DNA of 5,681 bases from Anaerolineales bacterium (lineage in GTDB: Bacteria; Chloroflexota; Anaerolineae; Anaerolineales; UBA6663): assembly GCA_017999235.1 (NCBI GenBank), contig JAGOBN010000307.1, positions 1 to 5,681 of the forward strand, in the 5' to 3' direction. Positions 1-5,681 of the stretch are shown one piece after another. The translations under genes and the position numbers were made by a program. The notes beneath the pieces were generated by a model, which worked only from the letters and a program-made list of their open reading frames with translations, was not told the DNA's origin and did not search any database. Each line of letters begins with the position of its first letter. Positions within the stretch are counted from its first letter, which is position 1.

Positions 1-2
1 TG

Positions 3-1154
3 TATATCGACCTGACGGCCGACAAGCTGGCCGAGGGCGCGCTGCAGGCCGGTTCAGTGATCACGGCGGTCACGACCCAGGCTGCCGGGACCGACGATTT
101 TCAGGCCACGCTGCAGATTCTGGCGGACAATCTGGGCGGGCTGATCAAGGCCGATGGATGCTATATCACGCTGTGGGATGAAGCCCGGCAGCTGGCGCTG
201 CCCGGCGCCGCGTATGGGCCGCTGCGCGACACCTACCTCCAGATGCGGCCTGAACCCGGCGAACGCACGCTGACCGCGGCGGTGATGGCGGCCGGCCACA
301 CCCTGGTAGTGGAAGATGTGCTGAACTCGCCGCACCTTGCGCCAGCCGTGGCCGCCGCCTTCCCGGCCCATTCCATGCTGGGCCTGCCGTTGATCGTGGG
401 CGAGCGCCGGCTCGGCGCCGCGCTGATCGCGTTTAATCGGCCGCACCGCTTCAAGCCAGAGGAGATCGCGTCCGCCGAGCGCGCCACCGGCGCCATTGCC
501 CTGGCGGTGGTCAAGGCCCAGTTGTTTCGAGAATTGCAAACCACCCATGCGGCGCTGATGGAAGCGTACGACTCGACCCTGGAGGGCCTGGCGCTGGCGC
601 TGGAATTGCGCGATAAGGAGACCGAAGGCCATACCCGGCGGGTGACCGAGATGACGGTGCGGCTGGCCCAGCGCTTGAACCTGGCGGAGGCGGAGCTGGT
701 GCATGTGCGGCGCGGCGCGCTGCTGCACGATATTGGCAAGATCGGCATCCCGGACGCGATTTTGCGCAAGCCCGGCGCGCTCACCGACGCCGAACGCGCC
801 ATCATGTGCAAGCACCCCACCTACGCGTATGAAGTCATCGCCGCCATCCCCTTCCTGTATCCGGCCATTGATATCCCGTATTGCCACCACGAAAAGTGGG
901 ACGGCAGCGGCTATCCGCGCGGCCTGGCCGGCGACGCCATTCCGCTGGCGGCGCGGCTCTTTGCCGTGGTGGATGTCTGGGATGCCTTGCTGGCCGACCG
1001 GCCGTACCGGGAGGGCTGGCCGGCCGAGCGCGTGCTGGCCCACCTGAGGTCGCTGGCCGGCTCGCATTTTGACCCGGCGGTGGTGGATGCTTTTCTGGCG
1101 CTGCTGACCGACGCCGCCAGCGCGCCGGCCGGAAGCGCCGAGCCGCAGCCATGA
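3..1154 (+). CDS. GAF-HD-GYP protein, probable c-di-GMP phosphodiesterase (5'-partial)
   Basis: Probable cytoplasmic phosphodiesterase that hydrolyses cyclic di-GMP under control of a GAF sensor domain. Counting from a GTG at 57 as residue 1, a GAF-like domain spans about 15-155. A short helical linker follows, then an HD-GYP domain at about 167-345. The metal-site residues of active HD-GYP enzymes are visible: H192 (EGHTRRV), H224-D225 (LLHDIGKIGIPD), H253 (KHP), H277-H278 and D282 within HHEKWDGSGYP (277-287), then DVWDALLADRPYR. The catalytic core therefore looks complete. The reading frame stays open for 18 codons upstream of 57 to the window edge, and no Shine-Dalgarno precedes the GTG. 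The true start is probably outside the window, with more sensory sequence before the GAF; a start at 57 remains possible. The last 15 or so residues are an Ala/Pro-rich tail. The stop overlaps the start of the next gene (ATGA). HD-GYP relatives acting on other dinucleotides, such as cGAMP, cannot be excluded. Confidence 0.88.
   Translation, partial: YIDLTADKLAEGALQAGSVITAVTTQAAGTDDFQATLQILADNLGGLIKADGCYITLWDEARQLALPGAAYGPLRDTYLQMRPEPGERTLTAAVMAAGHTLVVEDVLNSPHLAPAVAAAFPAHSMLGLPLIVGERRLGAALIAFNRPHRFKPEEIASAERATGAIALAVVKAQLFRELQTTHAALMEAYDSTLEGLALALELRDKETEGHTRRVTEMTVRLAQRLNLAEAELVHVRRGALLHDIGKIGIPDAILRKPGALTDAERAIMCKHPTYAYEVIAAIPFLYPAIDIPYCHHEKWDGSGYPRGLAGDAIPLAARLFAVVDVWDALLADRPYREGWPAERVLAHLRSLAGSHFDPAVVDAFLALLTDAASAPAGSAEPQP
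1151..1154 (+). other. ATGA stop-start overlap (translational coupling)
   Basis: The ATG of the penicillin-binding protein and the TGA of the HD-GYP gene share these four bases. The only purine-rich stretch nearby, GGAAG at 1131-1135, lies 15 nt before the ATG, which is too far for a good ribosome binding site. Initiation of the downstream gene therefore probably depends on ribosomes finishing the upstream one. Confidence 0.75.
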
Positions 1155-4100
1155 CCACCATCGCCGAGATCGTCCGCCGGCGTCAGGCGCGCCGGCAGGC
1201 CGCCCAACGCGGCGGCCGCCGCTGGCTGCGCTGGGCGGCGGGGGCGGGGGCGGCCATGGCGTTGAGCCTGACCGCGCTGAGTCTGGCCGTGGCCGGCTTG
1301 GCCGGCGCGGTCTATGCCTATTTCACGCAAGACCTGCCCTCGGCCGAGGCGCTGCAGGCCGCCTTCAGCTCGGCCAACCCGGAGTTTTTCCAGACCACGC
1401 GCCTCTACGACCGCACCGGCCAGGCGGTGTTGTTGGAAGTGATCGATCCGCGCGGCGGTGACCGTCAGTATGTGGCTTACAACGCCCTGCCGCCGGAGAT
1501 CATCAGCGCGACGGTGGCGTTGGAAGATCAGACCTTCTTCACCAATCCCGGCTATGACGTGGCCGGCCTGGCCCGGGCTTTGGTCTCCAACCTGCAAGGC
1601 CAGGCCATCCAGGGCGGCAGTTCCATCACCCAGCAATTAGTGAAGAACACCCTCATTCCGCTGGAACAGCGCGCGCTGCGCTCGTATGACCGCAAGGCGC
1701 GCGAGATCCTGCTGGCGGCTGAAATCACCCGCCGCTACTCCAAAGAGCAGATCCTGGAGTGGTATCTCAATACCAATTTCTACGGCAACCTGGCGTATGG
1801 CGTGGACGCCGCCGCGCTGGTGTATTTTGGCAAACACGCCGCCGCGCTCACGCTGGCCGAGGCCGCCGTGCTGGCCGCCATCCCGCAAAGCCCTGGCCTG
1901 AACCCGGCCGATAATCCGGAATTGGCGCAGGAGCGGCAGGGGGTGGTGCTGGCGGTGATGGCGCGCGAGGGCTTTATCACTGCCGCGCAGGCGGACGCCG
2001 CCCGGGCCGCGGTGCTGACCTTCCAGCCGCCGGTCAAGCGGTTTGACGTGCAGGCCCCGCACTTCGCGGTCTGGGCGCGCCAGCAAACCGAGCAGCTGCT
2101 GGATCGTCAAGGACTGGACGGCGCGGACTACGTCAACCGCGGCGGGTTGAAGATCTACACCACGCTGGATCTAACTCTGCAGCGCCAGGCGGAGTGTGTG
2201 GCGCAGACCCAGGTGGCGCGGCTGAGCGGCGCGGCCGCGGAGACGGTGGTGCCGGCGTATGGCGGCCGGCCGTGTGACGCTGCAGCGTTTTTGCCGGCGC
2301 TGGGCCGGGAGACGGCCGGGCAGGATTACCACGTCACCAACGCCGCCGTGGTGGCCCTGGACCCGCGCTCCGGCGAAGTGCTGGCCCTGGTAGGCTCGGC
2401 CGATTATTGGAACGCCGCCATCGCCGGCAGTTTCAACGTGGCGGTGGACGGCTTGCGGCAGCCCGGCTCGGCCTTCAAGCCGTTTACGTACTTGGAGGCC
2501 TTCCGGCAAGGCTATGCGCCGGCCACCATGGTGCTGGACGTGCGGACCCTCTTCCCCAACCCGCAAGGCGGCGGCGGGGCGACCACGGCCGAGCCGTATG
2601 AGCCTGAAAATTACGACCGCAAGTTCCACGGCCCGGTGAGCATGCGCCAGGCCCTGGCGCGCAGCTACAACCTCCCGGCCGTGGATACCCTGAATAAAGT
2701 CGGGGTGGATAACGTCATCCGTCTGGCGCAGCGGCTGGGGATCAACACCCTGGAGACGGGCGGCTACGGCCTGGCCCTCACGCTGGGCGGCGGCGAGGTG
2801 ACGCTGCTGGATTTGACCTACGCCTACAGCGTGTTCGCCAACCAGGGCGTGATGGCCGGCGGCGCTGTCCCCGCCGATCAACTGCGCCCCGGCTTCCGGC
2901 AGCTGGACCCGGTCGTCATCCTGCGCGTCGAAGACCAGGCCGGCCGGGTGCTTTACCAGCACGCGCCGCAGACCCAGCCCGTGCTCAGCCCGGAACTGGC
3001 CTATCTGCTCACCGACGTGCTCTCGGATAACGAAGCCCGCGCCGCCGCGTTTGGCAGCGACAACCCGCTGCTGGTGAAGGGCTGGCGGGCGGCGGCCAAG
3101 ACCGGCACCACCAACGATTTCCGGGATAACTGGACGGTGGGCTATGTGCCGGAATTGGCGGTGGGGGTGTGGGCCGGCAACGCCGATAACACGCCGATGC
3201 TGGGCGTGAGCGGGCTGGCCGGCGCCGCCCCCATTTGGCACGCGCTGCTCACGTATGCCACCCAGGCTTTCACGGCTCAGAGCTGGACCGCGCCGGCCGG
3301 TATCGTCCGCGTGACGGTCTGCGAGCCCTCCGGCCTGCTGCCGACGCCGTATTGCCCGTCCACACGGGAGGAAGTGTTCCTCAGCGGCAACGAACCGACG
3401 GTGCCGGATACGGTCTGGCAGCCCGTGATCATCAACCGGGAGACCGGCCGGCGGGCCACCGCCTGCACCCCGCCGGAGCTGGCCGAGGAAAGAGTCTTCC
3501 AGGTCTTGCCGCCGGAGGCCGCTGAATGGGCGGCGGCCGCGCGCCTGCCCCAGCCGCCGGCCGAGTATGACGCCATCGGCACCGCCTGCCTGCCGGCCGG
3601 CAACGTGGCTATTCTGGAGCCGGCCCCGTTCTCTTATTTGCGCGGCACGGTCACCATCACCGGGACGGCCAAGGCCGAGAACTTCGCCTTCTTCCGCCTG
3701 CAGTACGGGCCGGGACTGTATCCCACGGCCTATACCCAGGTGGAAGGCGACCGCTACGACCAGATGGAGAACGGCTGGCTGCAGACCTGGAATACGCAGG
3801 GGCTGGATGGCCTGTACTCGCTGCAATTGGTCGTGGTAAAGAATGACCCGAACGGCGGGCCCTACACGTTTGAGACCTCCAGCGTCCCGGTGACCATTGA
3901 CAACCGGCCGCCGACGGTGAGTTTGATGGCGCCGGCGCCGGGCCAGGTCTACAGCGTCAGCGACGAGACGGTGGTGCTGCAGCCCCAGGTGGGGGATAAC
4001 CTGTCCTTAACGCGGGTCGATTTTTATGTGGATGGCGCGCTCTGGGAGCGGGTGACCACCGCGCCCTACTCCACGCGCTGGCCGATCACCGGCCCGGGCG

Positions 4101-4180
4101 CGCGCACGGTCTTCGCCCGCGCTTATGACGCCGCCGGCAATTCCGCCGACAGCGAGCCGGTCACGTTTACGGTACGGTAG
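1151..4180 (+). CDS. Bifunctional class A penicillin-binding protein (GT51 transglycosylase + transpeptidase) with C-terminal Ig-like domains
   Basis: Peptidoglycan synthase that polymerises lipid II into glycan strands and cross-links stem peptides outside the membrane. Residues 1-27 are cytoplasmic, with nine arginines between 9 and 27. One membrane helix lies at about 30-57. The GT51 domain (about 85-260) shows E125-D126 (EDQTFF), GGSSITQQ (155-162), RKARE (181-185, E185), ILEWYLN (201-207) and YFGK (225-228). The transpeptidase domain (about 397-690) has the nucleophile motif S440-A-F-K443, S505-Y-N507 and K650-T-G-T653, so both activities look intact. After a linker with paired cysteines (724/735 and 772/813) come two beta-rich Ig-like domains at about 816-918 and 920-1009. 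Length is 1009 residues, versus roughly 700-850 for many class A enzymes; the excess is the tail. The start is set by the ATGA overlap with the HD-GYP gene. It resembles PBP1A or PBP1C, and I cannot assign a precise symbol. Confidence 0.96.
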   Translation: MTTIAEIVRRRQARRQAAQRGGRRWLRWAAGAGAAMALSLTALSLAVAGLAGAVYAYFTQDLPSAEALQAAFSSANPEFFQTTRLYDRTGQAVLLEVIDPRGGDRQYVAYNALPPEIISATVALEDQTFFTNPGYDVAGLARALVSNLQGQAIQGGSSITQQLVKNTLIPLEQRALRSYDRKAREILLAAEITRRYSKEQILEWYLNTNFYGNLAYGVDAAALVYFGKHAAALTLAEAAVLAAIPQSPGLNPADNPELAQERQGVVLAVMAREGFITAAQADAARAAVLTFQPPVKRFDVQAPHFAVWARQQTEQLLDRQGLDGADYVNRGGLKIYTTLDLTLQRQAECVAQTQVARLSGAAAETVVPAYGGRPCDAAAFLPALGRETAGQDYHVTNAAVVALDPRSGEVLALVGSADYWNAAIAGSFNVAVDGLRQPGSAFKPFTYLEAFRQGYAPATMVLDVRTLFPNPQGGGGATTAEPYEPENYDRKFHGPVSMRQALARSYNLPAVDTLNKVGVDNVIRLAQRLGINTLETGGYGLALTLGGGEVTLLDLTYAYSVFANQGVMAGGAVPADQLRPGFRQLDPVVILRVEDQAGRVLYQHAPQTQPVLSPELAYLLTDVLSDNEARAAAFGSDNPLLVKGWRAAAKTGTTNDFRDNWTVGYVPELAVGVWAGNADNTPMLGVSGLAGAAPIWHALLTYATQAFTAQSWTAPAGIVRVTVCEPSGLLPTPYCPSTREEVFLSGNEPTVPDTVWQPVIINRETGRRATACTPPELAEERVFQVLPPEAAEWAAAARLPQPPAEYDAIGTACLPAGNVAILEPAPFSYLRGTVTITGTAKAENFAFFRLQYGPGLYPTAYTQVEGDRYDQMENGWLQTWNTQGLDGLYSLQLVVVKNDPNGGPYTFETSSVPVTIDNRPPTVSLMAPAPGQVYSVSDETVVLQPQVGDNLSLTRVDFYVDGALWERVTTAPYSTRWPITGPGARTVFARAYDAAGNSADSEPVTFTVR

Positions 4181-4216
4181 TAGGCTTGCCAGCGCCGGCG
4201 GAAAAGCCGTATGCTA

Positions 4217-4224
4217 GGGGAGAG
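4217..4224 (+). promoter_or_regulatory. Ribosome binding site deciding the PilZ start
   Basis: GGGGAGAG lies 6 nt before the ATG at 4231. It supports that codon over the in-frame TTG at 4186, which has no purine-rich sequence at a suitable distance and overlaps the region just after the PBP stop. Confidence 0.7.
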
Positions 4225-4230
4225 CTCATC

Positions 4231-4926
4231 ATGACCAACGCTGATCCCATCCTGGCGGGCCTCAACCGCCTGCGGCGCGCCGGCCGGCCGCTGGATTTGC
4301 TGAACCTGTATCACGGCGCCCCCATCGTTTATCCGGGCCGCGTGCAGGCCGTGGCGGAGTCGACGGCTATCGTGCATGTGCCGTCTTTCCAGATTGTGTG
4401 CCTGACGCTGGAGCCCGTGACCACCGTCCTCAGCCAGCTGCTGGAGGAGGCCGTCAGCGCCAGGGTGCTGGCCGTGGACCTGGCCGCCGGCCTGGCCACC
4501 CTGGGCCATTTTCAATACGCCAGCCAGCATATCGGCCACCGCATGACCGTGCGCGTGGCGCCGCGCCAGCCGGTCCAGGTGCCGGTCGAGTGCGGGGCGG
4601 TGGCCGTCGAAGGCGAGCTGGCCGATCTGTCCATCAACGGCATCGGCCTGCACCTTTCCACCGCGCAGGCGGCGGCTTTTCGGCCGCGGGCGGTGGTGCG
4701 GCTGCGTCTGCCCTTGCCCGGCACCACCACCGCGGCGCTGGATATCTCCGGCACGGTGCGGTTTGTGCGCTCCGAGGGGGATCAGGCCCGGCTGGGCATC
4801 ACCTTTGCCCAGGACGTGCAGATGATGTCGATTTTGCCTTATGTCCGAGAACGTCAAAATGAGATCCTGACCGAGCTGCAGGCTGTATATGACAGCCAGC
4901 TTGGCCGGGTGCGCGCCGCCGTTTGA
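4231..4926 (+). CDS. PilZ-domain c-di-GMP-binding protein (YcgR-like layout)
   Basis: Predicted cytoplasmic receptor for cyclic di-GMP, 231 residues from the ATG at 4231. The first ~95 residues form a beta-rich N-terminal region (LDLLNLYHGAPIVYPGRVQ and onward), resembling in layout the flagellar-brake-type N-domain of YcgR proteins. I infer this only from position and pattern. A PilZ domain follows at about 100-215. Its two ligand motifs are intact: R104-M-T-V-R108 (RxxxR) and D132-L-S-I-N-G137 (DxSxxG), so binding is expected. The C-terminus is a short helix (VRERQNEILTELQAVYDSQL). There is no signal peptide or membrane segment. The gene lies 50 bp after the PBP stop with no terminator visible between them, so it may belong to the same transcript. 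What it acts on is unknown; candidates are the neighbouring PBP, motility or exopolysaccharide machinery. The PilZ assignment is firm, the target is open. Confidence 0.85.
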   Translation: MTNADPILAGLNRLRRAGRPLDLLNLYHGAPIVYPGRVQAVAESTAIVHVPSFQIVCLTLEPVTTVLSQLLEEAVSARVLAVDLAAGLATLGHFQYASQHIGHRMTVRVAPRQPVQVPVECGAVAVEGELADLSINGIGLHLSTAQAAAFRPRAVVRLRLPLPGTTTAALDISGTVRFVRSEGDQARLGITFAQDVQMMSILPYVRERQNEILTELQAVYDSQLGRVRAAV

Positions 4927-4945
4927 CCCCGCTTTTTGGCCAGCC

Positions 4946-4972
4946 TTAGCACTCTGATAGAGAATTTGCTAA
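4946..4972 (+). promoter_or_regulatory. CIRCE element 1 (degenerate HrcA operator)
   Basis: The left arm TTAGCACTC is perfect. It is followed by exactly 9 spacer bases and a right arm ATTTGCTAA that keeps 6 of 9 consensus positions (the inner GAG is changed to ATT). Geometry is that of CIRCE (9-9-9). It sits 7 bp upstream of the -35 box. HrcA, the heat-shock repressor known to bind CIRCE, should bind here more weakly than at the second copy. Confidence 0.78.
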
Positions 4973-4979
4973 GAAGGTC

Positions 4980-5009
4980 TTGACAACGCCCCAGAGCTTT
5001 TAGTAATAT
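4980..5009 (+). promoter_or_regulatory. groESL promoter, sigma-70/SigA type
   Basis: A perfect -35 TTGACA at 4980-4985 is followed, after 18 bp, by TAATAT at 5004-5009 (4 of 6 matches to TATAAT). Transcription would then start near 5016, immediately before the perfect CIRCE. The promoter is bracketed by the two operators, as expected for a housekeeping promoter repressed by HrcA. The -35 is clear; the exact -10 is less certain. Confidence 0.7.
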
Positions 5010-5020
5010 ACGCACGCAAC

Positions 5021-5047
5021 TTAGCACTCTGGTTGAGCGAGTGCTAA
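5021..5047 (+). promoter_or_regulatory. CIRCE element 2 (perfect HrcA operator)
   Basis: TTAGCACTC, 9 bases, GAGTGCTAA: an exact match to the CIRCE consensus. The inverted repeat extends 3 bp further on each side (AAC at 5018-5020 and GTT at 5048-5050), giving 12-bp perfect arms. It lies at the predicted start of the transcript, so bound HrcA would block initiation or clearance. Transcribed, it can form a hairpin in the leader. Confidence 0.97.
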
Positions 5048-5086
5048 GTTTTCCCTGTGTGACAAAACTACTCTTATCACCCATTT

Positions 5087-5093
5087 GAGGAGG
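5087..5093 (+). promoter_or_regulatory. groES ribosome binding site
   Basis: GAGGAGG, 7 nt before the ATG at 5101. This spacing favours that codon over the second in-frame ATG at 5107, which would be 13 nt away. Confidence 0.85.
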
Positions 5094-5100
5094 CAAGATC

Positions 5101-5424
5101 ATGGCTATGAATTTGAAGCCGCTGGGCGACCGCGTTGTCGTGGAGCCGATCGAACAGGAAGAGATGACGGCGAGCGGCATCATCCTGCCGGAAACGGCCA
5201 AGGAAAAGCCCCAGCGCGGCACGGTCATCGCGGCCGGCCCCGGCGCGCGCGATGAAGATGGCGACCGGATCGCCCTGGACGTCAAAGTCGGCGATGTGGT
5301 GTTGTACGCCAAATATGCTGGCACCGAATTCAAGGTGGATGGCAAGAAGCTCCTGATCCTGAAGGAAAGCGACCTGCTGGCCATCGTCGAGAGCGTGGAA
5401 GAGCCCAAGAAGGGCAAGAAATAA
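5101..5424 (+). CDS. groES: Co-chaperonin GroES (Hsp10)
   Basis: The heptameric lid of the GroEL folding chamber; it caps the GroEL ring during the ATP-driven folding cycle in the cytoplasm. The protein has 107 residues; GroES usually has about 95-100. Visible family signatures are [12 protein letters not shown] at 5-16, the mobile loop at about 18-36 carrying the hydrophobic G26-I-I-L29 contact for Gro[11 protein letters not shown] at 40-48, [14 protein letters not shown] at 63-76, and the closing LLAIVE at 92-97. The extra length is a lysine-rich tail (PKKGKK) after the normal C-terminus, plus two residues before the usual start. It is first in the groES-groEL operon and expressed from the CIRCE-controlled promoter, so it should rise with heat or misfolded-protein stress. 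The following gene begins 55 bp downstream. Confidence 0.98.
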   Translation: MAMNLKPLGDRVVVEPIEQEEMTASGIILPETAKEKPQRGTVIAAGPGARDEDGDRIALDVKVGDVVLYAKYAGTEFKVDGKKLLILKESDLLAIVESVEEPKKGKK

Positions 5425-5452
5425 GCGGACCGGTTCGGATCCTGCAAGCTGA

Positions 5453-5681
<229 letters not shown>

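Larger units (their letters stand above)
4927..5100 (+). promoter_or_regulatory. Regulatory region of groESL
   Basis: This 174-bp non-coding stretch between the PilZ gene and groES is visibly richer in A and T than its surroundings. It holds, in order, a degenerate CIRCE, a -35/-10 promoter, a perfect CIRCE, an untranslated leader of roughly 85 nt and a strong ribosome binding site. I see no convincing intrinsic terminator for the PilZ gene in its first 20 bases. Confidence 0.85.

Noticed and set aside
54..1067. 337-codon minus-strand open frame
   Set aside because: It is antisense to the HD-GYP gene. The composition (H/R/Q/G-rich) is typical of a shadow frame, with no motif or ribosome binding site.
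2171..3826. 551-codon open frame on the minus strand
   Set aside because: It lies wholly antisense to the PBP gene, whose motifs are complete. Long antisense frames are expected in GC-rich coding DNA. Its translation is low-complexity R/G/Q/H-rich sequence without a recognisable domain.
4186..4230. Upstream TTG start for the PilZ gene
   Set aside because: It would add 15 residues of poor composition and has no ribosome binding site. The ATG at 4231 has GGGGAGAG at a good distance.
4123..4857. 244-codon minus-strand open frame across the PBP/PilZ junction
   Set aside because: It is a shadow of the PilZ gene, whose RxxxR and DxSxxG motifs show that the plus strand is coding.
4900..4945. Possible terminator after the PilZ gene (GGCC repeats, TTTTT)
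   Set aside because: The GGCC pieces could pair only over a long loop, and the T-run precedes rather than follows the second arm. This is not an intrinsic terminator.
5428..5443. Small hairpin between groES and groEL (GGACCG / CGGATCC)
   Set aside because: The stem is only about 6 bp with a bulge and a 3-nt loop, and no T-run follows. It is too weak to call a terminator or processing site.

Overview
The window looks like chromosomal DNA from a GC-rich bacterium, most plausibly a member of Chloroflexota (Anaerolineae/Caldilineae-like). This assignment is an inference. It rests on the GroEL N-terminus ([25 protein letters not shown] wording), a bifunctional penicillin-binding protein with an EDxTFFTNPG-type glycosyltransferase motif and C-terminal Ig-like domains, and CIRCE-controlled groESL. 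No rRNA or marker tree is available here to confirm it. All genes read on the + strand, and coding sequence fills nearly the whole window. I see no mobile elements, tRNAs, rRNAs or CRISPR arrays.

Left part (1-4180): a GAF + HD-GYP protein, probably a cyclic-di-GMP phosphodiesterase, runs in from the left edge. It overlaps by 4 bp (ATGA) with a 1009-residue bifunctional class A penicillin-binding protein that builds peptidoglycan outside the membrane. The overlap implies co-transcription and translational coupling.

Middle (4231-4926): after a 50-bp gap comes a PilZ-domain protein with both c-di-GMP-binding motifs intact. A c-di-GMP-degrading enzyme and a c-di-GMP receptor therefore flank a cell-wall synthase on one strand. 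This suggests, but does not prove, a small second-messenger/cell-wall module.

Right part (4927-5681): a 174-bp regulatory region carries two CIRCE elements (HrcA operators) around a sigma-70-type promoter. One CIRCE is degenerate and lies upstream of the -35. The other is perfect and lies just after the predicted transcription start. They drive groES and groEL, and groEL is cut off by the right edge. This is a classical heat-shock chaperonin operon, independent of the genes to its left.

Nothing here is a clearly new system. The items most worth a second look are the c-di-GMP/PBP arrangement, the six-cysteine, Ig-tailed extracellular part of the PBP, and the helically phased double CIRCE.
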